This document shows, in pieces, positions 10,401-23,876 of a DNA stretch of 64,000 nucleotides. This DNA comes from Pleurotus djamor (taxonomy: Eukaryota; Basidiomycota; Agaricomycetes; Agaricales; Pleurotaceae): NCBI GenBank assembly GCA_029747585.1, contig JAPEVF010000039.1, positions 1 through 64,000 of the forward strand. Reading direction: 5' to 3'. The stretch's first letter is position 1. Each line of letters begins with the position of its first letter. Under the pieces are notes generated by a model. It ran no database searches, was not told the DNA's origin, and worked only from the letters and a program-made list of their open reading frames with translations. Position numbers and translations under genes: made by a program.

Positions 10401-13400
10401 TTGAGAGCCAGAGGCCTCTAAATGACATTGAGCTCAGAACCTGGAACTTGATAGAGACCGAAACAAACCTGTGGCTATCTCAGTGAGACGCTGAAGGGCT
10501 AAAGATTTGTGAGAGCTGTGAAGAAGGAGACAAGGGTAAAATGAATTTACCGGAAGAAAGTTGGATATCGCTGGAAATGTCTTGACTCCATTTCAGGATT
10601 GACGCTAGGTCAGTCGCACTCAGAGTAGTCTCCTGATCATCGTTGAAGTCGGATTTCTGATTTCCATATATGACTTGTGGTTGAGCCATCATGCCAGTGG
10701 CTATACTTTCGGTCTGGACAGCCACCTCCGTGGAGAAGATCGGTCGCTTCAATGGATATTGCTGAACGCCCACGACAGAATTAAGGTAGGTCCTGAAGCA
10801 CTATGAGGACAGAAGAATATTATGAGGTGAACGCACTTACACAATGCCATGAGCTCCCCATTGGGATTGGCGCGAGATGCCCCGTCGTTGCAGTTCGCTC
10901 CCGAGCCCTTCGACTCCGCATCTTACAAAGTGGCAGCCTTGCTGTAGGCGGAGAAATTTGTCGGTTATCGATAGGAGTGGAAAAGAAGCTTCACACACCA
11001 AATAAAGAGCCCACCCTTCTTCGTGCAGCCAGTCATTATTCACAGCCAACCTAGGTCCGAGGTCAATGTTAAGCGAGATTTCAAACGTAGAAGTGAAGCA
11101 CTGACTTCACCGCAATATCGTATAGTTTGAATGCATCAGAGTGACCACGGATGGAGGCCATCTCCGCGTCCTTGGAACAAAGTTAGGCTAACAATGTGGA
11201 TAGCTAGCATGACCGACATACCACCAACGCTACCCAAGTGCTCGTATTGACTGGACTTGGGGATAGCCACCTAAGAGTGTGTCAGTGGGTTGGGATAAGA
11301 GGGATCAATAGGCGCACTTTCGGATGTACTGCTGATTCAAGTCGACCTGTTTGAAATACTTGGCGCGATCATCTTGGTCTAGTTGGCCACTCCGTATACA
11401 TGATATCATGGCCAAGCTGTGGAAGAACAGAGAATACCGGACATGACGGTGGCTGAAAGTCATGTTAAAAACGGAAGGTTGAGGAATGAGACAGGGGACG
11501 AACTTAGGGTGTCGCTCGCGGAGTTTATAAACATCGAAGCCGAGGGCGGCTGCTTCGCGAGGATAGCCCACACCATAGAGTGCAACCACCTTCAATGTTC
11601 ATTCTAAGGCAACTCTCGAAGAATATAAATAGTGAAACTGACCTTGAACGCATTGTACCTGTTAAGAGGTCACCACAGGATCATAAACATGAGAAGACAC
11701 AGTCCTCACCAAGATGTGCAGAGGGGTGGATTTCCAGATATCTTCGGTATTGATTGAGCGTATTCCGCTTCTTTGAATGTGTCAGTATCGAATACAGTAT
11801 CAACTGATTGCGCGTATGTATAGCCTCCAAGGACTCGAACACAACTGAGGATGCCTGACGGGTAAATTTAGCATCAGTCAATAACGAGGGACTAATCCAT
11901 GTACGTACTCATAGCAAGAATACTCTGATCCCCACCAGGTGTCAGGAGGCGAACGTCTGTCACGCACTGTGGGATGTGAGTGGTGGCTTTGATAACAAAG
12001 CGCGAGTAAAACTCACTTCCTCGGCTGCTACAGCGAGGTCGGAGACTGTTTGACTTGAGATACAAGGTCATTGGGGTACTGATCAAGGGACTCACGGTGT
12101 TCCGATATGTAAAGGCGCGTGAGCACGGAGTGGATAGTGGCAAAGCCGGTGTATATCCTACCCAACAAAGTAGGTGTTTAGATGAAACAGAGGCAGACGA
12201 GGATAGGAAGGTACACACTTATCACCAGCGCTGTTTCCTAACCTGACCGCCTCATCCATGAGGACTACATTGGTTCGGATGTGACAACTATCAAACCCAG
12301 ACACCATAGAACAAAACAACACCTGCGCTCGGCTGCAGCATGGTTAATTTCATGTTTCATGTCTCTGGTTTGACACGCTTGGACATACCATCGTTCGCCA
12401 CTGGTCCCATGACGCTCTGCGATTCTCAGGGCTAATTTGGCCATATCCGAGGAGAAACGGTAAAGCTCCCTTTTTTCGGCTGCAGCTGGACCACATGAGT
12501 TGGAATACCAAAGAAATCGGAGAAGGAAACAGACCTCCGAGGGCCCAGAAAAAGCCCAAAGCGGTTCCGGGAGACATGCCAAACCTACAAGGCGTTAGAT
12601 CAGATCAAAAGACGAGGAGGATAACAGCTCACCTGAGCGCGAGTTGTATGGTCTAAATGTTAATTGGTTGTCAGTCACAATGACGATATGTACATTCCGG
12701 AGCATACCGTGAGGCCGATGACATCCATGAAAGCGTGTTGAGACGGATGCCAGTATGCATTGACACCTATTCAAGGGTATTCTGTCAATGCGAATGCGAT
12801 CCAATAGTGTCCAAATGTCCTACCTGCATCATTCAGTAACGCGATGGCCAACTCGGTCTTACTATCAGTGGCTCTGGGTATATTGAGGATTTCGTCAAAA
12901 CCGACGGCGAGTATTTCGTTCTTGACCTTCTCGAACATTATATCCGCTTCTCGACGGCTAGGAGCTGGGTTTACTTCGACACCGAGAAGCTTCAGAGCGG
13001 TCAACGTATCGGACAGTGCCTCAGAGAAATTACTTCTCAAGAAGTAATCTCGAGACCGTAAGCGTAGCATTTGTGCCTTGTCTTCAGGAGTTTTCGCCCT
13101 GTTCATACACTCTGCAATGATGGTCTCGGCCTCTGCATAGTCCCCTTTCCATGTAGACAAGCTTGGTATTGTCATTTAATCAGTGAAGGATGAACACACT
13201 CAGAGACAGTGACTCACGCGGCAAGTCTAGACATCAACAGGAATGTCCGTGTATGGTCATCCTCCCAAGCGTTCTCCCTGAGGAGCGTCCTTGCGTTTGT
13301 GAAGGAGTGGTATGAGACCTAGCTGGAGTGAGTAATTGGCAATCGCCAAGGAACTAAGCTTCGAACCTCGTGCGCGCCACGGGCCCAAGCTGATTCTCCT

Positions 13401-16400
13401 GCGTCAATAAGGACAGCTAAAAGAGCGTCTCGCTTGGGATTTTCATGCAAAAGGGGAAGACATCTCGAAGAGAAGGCGAAGTGAGTAACATCTTTTTCCG
13501 AACAGAAATCACGGGTGCGTACCTCTTCGTGTGCTCAGCGATACGGTAGACGTCCGGAGGCGTTTCATGAAGCATCATGAGAATTATCTGTTTTTGGAAT
13601 CAGGTAAACTACAGAAGAATAATTCGGCGAAAGCGGCTTACCCTCAGCGACATTGTTGCAATGGTGTTTGGGTCAAGTTTCTCCACCTCTGCCTGAGCAG
13701 CCTGGCGATAACGATCGTGTGCAAAGCTACACATATCTCGAGCGCGTTGTATTAGCCAGCCTTCGGAAAGCGCAAGGTTCAGTCCACGCATAGAGCCTCG
13801 CATTGCGCCGTTTGATCCTTTATCTCGAACTTTCGAAACTGCCTTGTGCATATTCCACTTGTCGTCTACTTCAGAATCGCTGCTGCTGCTGCCACTTGAA
13901 TCCTCCCAGTCCATCATAAGGGCTACCTCCGTTACCTTGAAACTACCAAACAATCAGCTCGGCCAAAGTAAAGGCTTGAATAAACTGACGTTTCCCCGAA
14001 GAAAGCTGCCCAATGTAAGTATTTCTTCGCTTCCTCCGGAAGTGCCTGGAATTGTGATGTTAAGAAGGTTAAATCAGTAGGATCTGTCATTTTCTTGTCC
14101 GCCAATGTAGCCTCGATGGCGGTCATATCATAACTTCATTACTTTATGAGTTTCAACGGCACAAATGGGGAAGGCAGAAAGCGAACCTCCAGTAGTTTTT
14201 GTCCCAGTTGAAGGTAATCTATCGATCTTTAGCGATGGGGAAGTGCGGAAGTGAGTTAACATACGTGGCCTTGACGTTGAAGGGTGGTAAGAATGCTCCT
14301 TGCTGCGAAGGCATTGCCAGAGGATGAAGAGAAGACGAATCCTGCAAGCGACGCGCAGTCTTCTCTCTCCCGATGCAAAGTCCGCGAGACAAGAGAAAGG
14401 ACGGAGGCATAATTCAGAGGGTCGACGTTGATCCATGTCGGGCGGGAGCGACTGTGGAACATGGATCGAACCCTTTCAACAAACTCCCTAAAAACTATGT
14501 AAGCGCGACGTAGTGTTCGAAATGGAGATTACTGACGGTTTGTCTGATCGTAAAGTCACGAGAACTAGCTAGAAGGGCGTCGTAAAACTGGGTAATAATC
14601 AATGAGTCCATACACACCATTCGACTTCTTGAGTTAACGAGGGTCTGAACGAGGTCCAGCGTACTGTGGGAGGAGGGTCAGACTTCAGTATTTGGTAAGT
14701 AATTGAGTGACACGCAACGATTCATCTGCTTCGTGCAAGTCGTCGAGGAAAAGGGCGAACAACCTGGACTCCGCGACGAGGCAAAACACATTCTCCACCA
14801 AAGATTGGAAGCGTGCGCGTAGTTCTAGAGTCGTGAGGGTCTCTTTGGGATCTTCAATTGTCATGTCATACTGCTCAAGAAGGTCCCTGAGTTCTGGAAC
14901 GCCTTGGTATAACAACGGGATGTTTTGTAGCTGAGGTCCCAAGCGTTCCTTCAAAGCTAGCACGAATTGATGTAGATCAGGGTGAAATACAATCAACTGG
15001 CGTAGTACTGAAGACAAGCAACTGAGCTGTTGCATACGGTCAACTGGAGTCGATAAGTAGTGAAATCGAAGCAAAACGTACAAGGGCAGCAAATGGAGCT
15101 GAATCTGCGTTTTGAAATTTTGCTTGACCCCAAAGTCCATGCGCTGGTGTAGAACCACGTTGATTAAGTGTTCGATATGCTCCGAGGGAGATGACGAACC
15201 TCTCCATTTGGCTTGATTAGCCAGTATCATCGAGCTTTTGCCAATTCTACGATGTGTTAGCCAAGTCGGGTAATACAAACTTGATGGCACTAACCCTGGC
15301 GGACCAACGACTATCACCGTCTGGACGCGTACTCGGTGTTTTGTTGAAGCTCCGACGCGTCTCAGCCCAGAGTTGTCACTAGTACCTAAGCTGGGACTCA
15401 TGCTCATAGACATTGTGCTTTCATGAGCTGCAGAACCGGCTGAGTCGACATCACTTCCTCCTGCGTTGGCCTGGTGCAAAATGAACAACTCACTGTTCGA
15501 CGAAACCGATTCGTTACTGTCAACGGCAGTGCCAAGTCCTGTTCCGAGACCTGTCCCAGTGTCCATACTTGCCGTAGACGAAATGGGTATCAAGCCCTTA
15601 GAAGCGGCGTGATAGCGGGAAAAGCTAGTAGACGCATTCCGAACTAACCGCGGGATGTATTTAATGAGATATAGACGGCTTCGAGAAAAGATTCACTCAC
15701 TGACGTTCCTTATCGTTTCAAGTTCGCGTTCTCTGCCAAACTAGGAGTAGCGTACGTCATGGGCGGACAGAAGGATCAAGCGAACAACTTACGAGAACGA
15801 TGGGGAGGGTAAAGTCCTACAAGAAGGTCAGACTCCGTATTATTACTGAAAACTAGGGATTGATATACCATAAAGCGATCACTTGTTGCAATGTCAAAAG
15901 CAGGAATCAACTCCACCGCAGAGTCAGTTAACAGTAGCACAATTCACAAAAATATGAAGGATACCTCTGAAGCATCTTCGGAGACCATTGACACAGTCGC
16001 AAGTAGGCGACTCTGACACTCTAGAAGGTCGACCTTTAGACCGTAAGCACTTTGATAACGGCTATCAGGGTTCTTCGCCAGGAGCTGGAAGAACGTTAGA
16101 ACGATGCAGCGAGGACAGACTGAAATCAAACCTTGTCGATGATCTGAGCCAGAACCTGCGGTACATCTCTTCTAACCTCATGGACTGGCATGGCTCTCTT
16201 CTGAACAATGGCATGCAAGAGTTCCAAGGGCCCACCCTCGAAGGGCATTTGTCCCTGTCCAACGAGTAGAGTCCAGAATAATATACCTAGCGAGTAAAGA
16301 TCAGTCCTGTGATCTTGAGCCATAGTCTCAATACTGCCGGTTTGCTCGGGCGCCAAGTAACACAATGCTTCCTTGACTTTGAGTTTCTCAACGTCAGTCG

Positions 16401-17310
16401 CATGCAGAACGAGGGCCGAAGGGGACCCGAAATTCTCCAGCGAAATGGCACGGTTTCCAAAATGGACGAAGCAGACTAGACCAGTGTGTGAGTTGAGGTG
16501 GAAGGCGTTTGCGCGGACTAGGTAGGAAAAGATGAGCTGGGCATTGGAAAGATGAGGAATCGGGCCTTACTTTCTCGATGAGTAATACCCAGTTTATGTA
16601 TGGTCTCCAAGCAGTGGGTGGCATGTATAGCGAACCTACAAGACGATATAACTGTCAGCGCTCAACGAGTACAATACTGGGAGGTAACACGTACTCAAGG
16701 AAGGTAGCCAAATCCATGACTTCAAACGCCTCAACCTCCTCCAGCATATCAGGCTCCTCCACACCCGTCATATAAACATCCGCATGGGAAGACATTGGTC
16801 TAATCCTTTCTGCATCGGCGAGGAGAAGGTCATTGATCCGTGGGGGCGGTAGGTATCGACCAAGCACGTTCAAGCCGGGGTGGAGTAGAAGCAGAACAAC
16901 ACAATCGCCATTAGCAGGGGGTATTTTGAAGAACTCAATCATCCTCAGTGTAACGGAGGGTCCTTCCGTAGTTGAAGCTATGGTTGATAGACTTGGGCGA
17001 CGTTATCATGAATATAATGTATCGTGAAAATTAACATGCATAGCTCACATATGAGCCTCCCTTTCCAAACACATAGAGCCGTTTGAGTGGACTGGTGCAA
17101 TCTTCGCGAGTACATTGGATCCATCCTTGAGACTGCTACCCTCAGCCAGGAGGGTCATACTTCCTGTGTCTTCCCATGGAACCGCCTACAAGAGTTGAGC
17201 CAGTGAAAGAGGGGAAACGATGGTGACACGACCTTCTCAAAGGTGTACCCAGGAGCCGACAAGATATTGTCGCGGAAGTACAGGGTGGGGGCCGCGAACT
17301 TCCTCTTCAT
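7405..17310 (-). CDS. Group X-type hybrid histidine kinase with protein-kinase-like head
   Basis: A very long, intron-rich gene, start ATG 17310 ([15 protein letters not shown]; an in-frame ATG at 17346 is possible), stop at 7405. In order: protein-kinase-like domain (about 17.3-15.9 kb; [32 protein letters not shown]); AAA-type ATPase with Walker A GPPGIGKSS joined across an intron near 15.25 kb; helical TPR-like region (15-11 kb; [20 protein letters not shown]); GAF domain (about 10.2-9.9 kb); HisKA with H-box [12 protein letters not shown] (near 9.73 kb); HATPase with [19 protein letters not shown] and GGTGLGLSI; receiver-like domain (about 8.5-8.2 kb); final receiver with LVAEDNPIAQN, FDH..MPVCDG and FSKPL. 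This is the order of S. pombe Mak2/Mak3 (Phk1/2), peroxide sensors feeding a phosphorelay to the stress MAPK. The kinase head lacks catalytic residues (see findings). Sensing role inferred from family. Confidence 0.88.
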
Positions 17311-17605
17311 AGTGGGCACCACCACTGGGAACGTGGAAGAATGCAAGCCGAGCAGACTGAAGGAATTTCGGAGGGTTGAAAATCAGAGAGAAGGTCAAGC
17401 CAGGTCAAGATGCTTCCCAATATGGTTCCGCGGTATTTGGGAGTGGGCCGCATTCACAAACACAGACGTCATAGCGACGCACACACACTTAGTCAGGGTT
17501 TAATGCGGGCAAAAATGGGGGTCAATGTTGACGTTGTAACAATGTCACTACCAGTACAGATAAAATAAACGAGGATACGAAATCGGGACAGCCCTCTACG
17601 CGCAC

Positions 17606-19696
17606 TTAGGAAGTCACTGTGATGATGGCGTAAGCATGGCTTTAACTCAATCAAAAGGTGACTCACTGTAGCTGGTAGGGTCGATGTGAGCAGGAAGCTC
17701 TGGAACCGCAACGGTAAATCGGGACTGAATAGATGTCATCACTGCTTGATCTGACTCTGATGTTACGAAAGTGATGGCAAGACCCTTGGTACCGAATCGA
17801 CCAGCACGTCTGTAGAAAAAGAAGGCCTGAATGACGGGTCACACGGATAGGTGGAGAAAGCATACCCAACACGATGCAAGTAGCTGTCAGCGTCAGGAGG
17901 GCAGTCATAGTTGATAACAATGTTGACACGCTCCACATCAATGCCACGACCAAAGATATCTGTCGCAACGAGGATACGCTTTTCGAAGGCCTTGAAAGCG
18001 GTGTATCGGCTGATACTGCAGGGGATATCGGTACGCGGAGGCATGCGAAAAAAGCAAATGCGTACCGTTCATCTTGCTGAAGGCCGGAGTGGATAGCGAT
18101 GGAAGGGAAGTTGCAGGATACAAGGAGCTTATCCAATTCAATAGCACGCGCCACTGACTTGACGAAGATGACGACCTGAGAAAGAATGAGGGGTTATGGC
18201 CTTGCCTCGTGGAAACCGACGTACCTGGTTGAACTCAAGGCTATCAAGCAAGTCATTCAACTTGCGGTTCTTTCCACTCTCATCCAACTTGACGTAATGT
18301 TGCTGGAGACCATGGAGGGTCAACTTGGTTTCGTCATCGACGAAGATTTCCAAGGGCTAGAAAGGCACGTTAAATCGACGGAGTGAGAGCTGAACAAGAG
18401 GACATACGTTCGCCATGAACTTCTTGCAAGTGACTCGGATATCCTTCGCCAATGTGGCACTGAACATCATGACTTGCTTGTGGTGAGGGGTCATGCGGAA
18501 GATTTCCTGAACGTCGCGGCGCATGTCTGTGAGGGATGTTGGCGAGATTAGATGGCTGCTTTGATACGGAGGCGGGCAAGTAGAAAATAAAATAACAGCA
18601 GACGCGGAAGCGAGCAAAAAGACCGAAGACAGATCCAACAACAGATTGAAGGTGCGAATCGGCGTGGTCCTCGACGAACTAGGCTTCTTGGAAGCGTTCT
18701 TCAGAGCCCGCTACAGGGCGTCATCTTGCCGCGACGGAAAGTATCAAAGGTATCCAATCTCGAGTAGCCTCCCAACAACCAGAATGTATCCCCTAAACCC
18801 CATAGACTGGCGCCCAAGAATTGGCTCCGCATGCAGTCCGCAAGGATGGATTGATAACAGTCCACGACGAGTGATAACGTCGTCCAATGAAGAGCCACGA
18901 ACTCAAAGATGGAGGGTATTGGACAGGGTCGAAATCGCATAACTAACCGAGCTGCTCCAGCATTTTGTCGCACTCGTCCAAGACGAAGTGCTTTACATTT
19001 TTGGCGTCCAAAACTTTGTCTCTGGCGAGGGCATTGAGGCGTCCGGGCGTGGCGACGACGATGTGAGGGCATTTGCTCTTGTCACGGAGGAGATCGGCAT
19101 CCTTGGAAACAGGCGTGCCTCCAAAGAACGTGCTGACACGGACATCGGGCATATACTTCGCGAAGCGGGTGTACTCGTTCTTGATTTGGAACGCCAGTTC
19201 ACGGGTGTGACAGAGCACGAGGACTGAAACTTCGCCGTTGACAGGCTCAAGTTGCTGGAGAGTCGCAAGGACGAAAACAGCAGTTTTCCCGTGACCAGAC
19301 TTCGCCTGGCAAAGGACGTCCATTCCAAGAACAGCTTGGGGGATACACTCTTGTTGAACTAAAAAAAAGAAGTTCAGCGCCGATATCGACGCGTAAAATT
19401 GAGAATACATACCTTCTGAAGGATGCTCGAAACCCAAATCACTGATGGCACGGAGTAGCTCAGGCTTCAAAAGAAAATCTCTGTAATATTGTGTTATTCC
19501 ACCATGTCCCACTTCAGCAAAGAGGTACACTGTACCTGAAGCCCGTTGAGTGAATTCCAGAGAAATTCTTCTTTTCACCACCGGCCTCGTCTGCAAGCCC
19601 GGCTGAACCACCGTTTGCAACAGCAGAACCAGAGCCGGTGGGAAGGTCGTGCTCATCCTCGTAGTCAATCAAGTCCTCGTTGTCGTGGGAGCTCAT
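17606..19696 (-). CDS. SUB2: DECD-box RNA helicase SUB2/UAP56
   Basis: Starts at the ATG at 19696 ([17 protein letters not shown]). Q-motif region [20 protein letters not shown]; Walker [14 protein letters not shown]; motif Ia [16 protein letters not shown]; motif [10 protein letters not shown] (the DECD variant that marks this subfamily); motif III MFSATL; motif [19 protein letters not shown]; motif VI HRVGRAGRFG. Sub2 is an ATPase of the spliceosome and of the TREX complex, acting in pre-spliceosome assembly and nuclear mRNA export. The C-terminus is best modelled with a last intron, giving ...DPTSYMTS and stop at 17606; ignoring that intron would give a stop at 17647. One intron (18527-18947) is 421 nt, far longer than all others here. 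Very secure identification. Confidence 0.96.
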
Positions 19697-19988
19697 TTTC
19701 GGTAAAACGGGGGAGAGGAAAAGAGAAGATAAAGGAAATAAAGAAAGCGCGGTGGAAGGGGGAGTCAAAGACAAACTTGTGGCGCAGCTGAAAACGGACA
19801 CTGATTGGTTCGAGGAACACGCACGGGCCACGCGTCCCCTGATCGTGGGACTCAACTTCGAGCGTTCGAAAAATTCCAGTCCTCGAGACACGACGTCAAA
19901 GATAGTCGATGTCGATGATCATCGATCAATGGCAACCTGCCTGAGTGTTATACATAAGGCTATTTAGACAACAAGCCGACCAACTACT

Positions 19989-22891
19989 CTACTCGCCCAA
20001 GGCTTCAGCCGCTGTCGCAATAACTCGTTCCGAACCGCAAGCTCTCAAATATGCCACTGCCTTAGCCCATAGTTCCGCGTGGGCTGTTGCATTTCTTTTC
20101 ATGAAAGCAACCGCCAAAGCCGTCGCCCAAACGGCACGATCAAGTCCTTGACCTCTAGCATCATTCACCGCCCGAGTGCCTAAGAGACTAGTGAAGCTCG
20201 GGTCAATTTGGAATGCGCCATTGTAGCTTTGTAGAGCAACCAAGTTAACGACCTCATTCTTGAGGAGATTAACGGTCGTGGTAGACGTCAAGGGTTGTCG
20301 AGGTCGGGTCGTCGCATTCGGCGACTGCTGAAATATCAAGGACGGACTGCGAACCAAACGACTATCTTCTTCGTTCAGAGGTGGAGGACTCGGAGGACGA
20401 CTATCGCTCCAGTCACTCCAGTCCGAGCGTCCCATGAACGAACTGAGGGTAGAGAAGGTCCGCTCAGATTCATAACCATCGTCATCATGCATTGGTTCAT
20501 CTCGAACAGGTGATCGTGACCTTCGTCGCGGCTCGGGCTCAATGGAGGTAGGTGGTAGACGTGGAGAAGTCCATCGCTTGAACAAATCAACGATGCGGGT
20601 CGTGAGAGAGGGCGAAGCAGGTGCGTTAGAAGGTTGTGTATCTGCAACGGTATTGGTGTTCTCGGGTTGATTGTGGTCTCCCGGTGGCCTGTGACGGAAA
20701 TGTTGGCCTTGTGTTCGAGAGCGCGACTCCAAGTCTTGGTCCTCCCCATCCACCGCAACAAACGAGGTATAAAGACTGGAGATGCGGTAAGTCACACCCA
20801 AGCGCACGATCTCAGCCTTTCGGAGACTCTCTTCGGATAAACCCACACTCGTTGCTCGGGGCACTGGGGCTAGCTTGTCTTGCTGGTCCTGTATTAACTT
20901 CCACGCAGCGATACTATGCACGGGGGGTAGGGTGGGGTCTTGGTCGGCTACTTGCGCGAGGCGTACGGGTATCACGAGAACCAAAGCTTCGCCCGTCTCG
21001 CTCAGCTGACCCCTTAGCACGACTTCCTTTGGTACCGAAACGTCCTTAACTGTGAGAATGGCACAGATACTTTGCCGCGTCCCAGCGTGCAGATCGGGGA
21101 TGACATGAGGGGACTGCTGGAGTGGAGGAGGGGCTCGCAGACGAACATCTCCTGGCCGATCTTCGCTGACAAAGTCCACCAGTGGTGAGCTCGACACCAA
21201 TTGATCGGTTGGTATACCCCAGTCGACTGTGGCGTTTTTAACGAACTGAGTTTTCCCAGCTTGGAAGAGGCGAGCGCATCTGCCTAGAATGGTTTCCTCG
21301 CCAAAAGCAAAAAGGCAAACTCCACCACCGGTTTTAGCGATGCTTTCGCATATGTCAGTGGAAACCTCATGTCCTATGCCGAGCACAAATACGCGAAGAG
21401 GGGCTCGGGGCGAGCTGGCTCCTACATGTGAGCGGACTGCATCCAGGATAGGGTCTTTGTCGTATACCTATCTACAGGTTAAAAATAAGGAATTGGATGG
21501 TTAAAGGAATGCTCGTACCTCTCCGTCCGTCAACAGAAACACGGCCGTGGGTATGGATTTGTCACGTAGCTCGAAGACATCGCACAGTGCAGACTTAAGC
21601 TCGGTGCCTCCACCCACCTGCATATTGCGGACCTCTGCCAACTGACCCGGTTTCAATACTCTGAGCTTTGCAATTTGGATTCCTCTCACCATTTTCTCCA
21701 AGGTGGCCTGATCATATGGAAGGCTCTGGGAGCTGAACCGCTGGGGAGTGTCGCCAAAGCTGACAATGTTGAATTTCGTGCCATGCGTAGGGAGCAATTT
21801 GAGCAGGAGCGCAAGCGTTGACTTGGCTTTTTCAATGCGTTGACCCGCCATACTTCCGCTGCGATCAACAAGAAATATGTACTCCTGGCACGGTAACTCC
21901 GGTATGATGAATTTGGGTACCATGGTCAACTGGAAGGCAACAGTAGAAACCCCATGGCGTTGAGAACGTCTGGAGACCTCAGCAAAACAACGCGGGGCGT
22001 CCAAACCTTGAGCGTGTATGACAAGCAGAAAACCCTTGGCGAGATATTGCTTGGATTTGTACGATACCGTCGTACGCCTACGAGAAACACGATTCCGATG
22101 AGTAGGATATCGCGTCTCTTTGACTTCGTGCGTTGGACTCCAAACTTTCCCAAGGCGGCCGCATGTCTGAATATCGGCCTTGATATGAACACGAGTCTTT
22201 TCCGACACGGATGCCGCATCGTTCAACGCGGGAGGTAGTGGGCCATAGCGTTGGCCAACGTAAGCTGGGAGGTGAAAAGTCACAGAATCCGCGTTATCGT
22301 CGTTGAGAAGAGTCAACACATACTGTGGAGAAGATCAGTCTATAGTAGCGTTTCGCCAGTCTAAAGAGGAAAGCACTTACGACGACCTTAGTTTCGACTG
22401 TCTCCTTGGAGCGGATGGAACCCAAAGAGATGGTGAAGACTAAACGTAATTTGTATGTGATCGAGGGTGGTGGTGGGAACGAAGGATAGCTTACTGTCAT
22501 CCGTAACATTCTCCAACAACCCGGTGAGTTTTCCTTGACGGATGGCTGCTTCGTGCTTTTCCCTGGCTCGGTCCTTGTCCATGCACTTCCCCACGATAAT
22601 ATCACCATTGGCCTTGCGCGCTTCGAAAGCACATAAACAAGCACTCGCAGGCACGGGAAAGAGGTATTTGGCACGGCTGGTCGCCGTATTTTCAGGGTTG
22701 GAGAAGACTTGATCAATCGTAACGCGTGCAGTGACTAGTGGGGAGATGTGAGTTTGAGATACGCATCAGGCCAGTCTAGCAAACACACCATCCAAGATCA
22801 GGACGTGAATGCGAACTTCTTCTAGTGGGAGGTAGACTTTAGGACCATCATTTAGACCGGCATTGTGCACGACACCCAGATCGCGACTCAT
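19989..22891 (-). CDS. VIT and VWA domain protein (VWA5A/inter-alpha-inhibitor heavy-chain-like)
   Basis: Starts at the ATG at 22891 (MSRDLGVVHNAGLNDGPKVY). The VIT domain spans the first 150 residues or so (VTARVTIDQVFSN, YLFPVPASACLCAFEA, GKCMDKDRAREKHEAAIRQG). The VWA domain has an intact MIDAS: DRSGSM (DxSxS), GGGTEL (Thr) and LLTDGE (Asp). Then comes a conserved C-terminal part (DLHAGTRQSICAILTV, VVLRGQLSETGEALVLVIPV), a long Ser/Arg/Pro-rich insert and a terminal helical block (WATALAVAFMKRNATAHAEL). No signal peptide or membrane segment is visible, so it is probably cytosolic. Function in fungi is not established; the VWA domain suggests metal-dependent protein binding. A paralogue is fused to a membrane protein at 28093-31604. 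Stop at 19989. Confidence 0.88.
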
Positions 22892-23876
22892 TATAGAGGA
22901 CAGATCGAGGACGAATGTGAGATAAGACTCTTCATGTCCTCGCTAAATATAAGCTATCCGATACTGCAATGAGGCCTGTTGTGACGGCTATGTAATAAGG
23001 CGCAGTAGAACTTGCTGTTGATCCTAGTCACTGCCAATGGGGGTTCNTTGAGCCATTCTGGGCCTGTTTCTGTCGAACACCTGGCAAGGAGAAGCGCGTC
23101 AATCAAAGCCTGCTGAGTGCTCGCAGCAGCGAAGCGACTCACTTCGAGTCCGCATGTTGGTATTAGTGGATCCATCTAGGACTCCATTTGATAGTCAGGT
23201 CATTGTTAAGCTACTGTGCGTCTTGAGACGTAGAGACCGGAGTAATAGTGGGCTATTGGAGAGTACTAGGAAGAAGGAAGAACGAGCGCCAATCGAGTTC
23301 AGTGCCTCTGAATTGTCTCCCTTGAGCTGCGAGCTTGTGAACAAGTGAACTACCCCAAATTTTCTGGCTGGAGGACTTCATAAGCACACATACTCAAAGA
23401 CAAGAAGTCCCTCAGATACTTAGACATGAATCCTCGCTAAAATGACGCCTCCTACACCATAGAAACTTCAAGAAAGCCGCATGGTCAATAGGTGGTTCGT
23501 TGCTTCGCGTGCGGAATAACTCGCATGCGACTCGACTCACTCAGGCTGAACCAGTTATCCAACCACGCAACCTAACCTCTGCATTGCGACCACGTCACTT
23601 TGCTCTACTTCTTCCAGGATATCACCGTGCTTCCTATTGATGAGAGCCTCTGGATTTTCCGCGTACTCCCGCCGTCCCGCGCGAACTGCTCGCACTTGCT
23701 TTCTTTCTGAGCCCAGCGCACCCATGTGATGACCCCGGGCCACTTTCGCTCCGTCTCGTCAGAAGCGACTCCATCAACTCGCTCCGTTGGTGATGCTCTA
23801 CTTAAGCTTCATCTCTGGGGGAAATCTCGAGGGAACACCCCACCTACCCCCACAAGGCAGATCGACGATATTATCA
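22892..23876. other. Divergent intergenic region
   Basis: Shared upstream region of the VIT/VWA gene (-) and the GH43 gene (+). Short open frames such as 22954-23175 (-) show no recognisable family. An N lies at 23047. No regulatory element can be supported by eye. Confidence 0.4.

Noticed and set aside
18527..18947. C/D-box snoRNA in the long SUB2 intron
   Set aside because: Only weak C- and D-like matches, badly spaced; no terminal stem seen.
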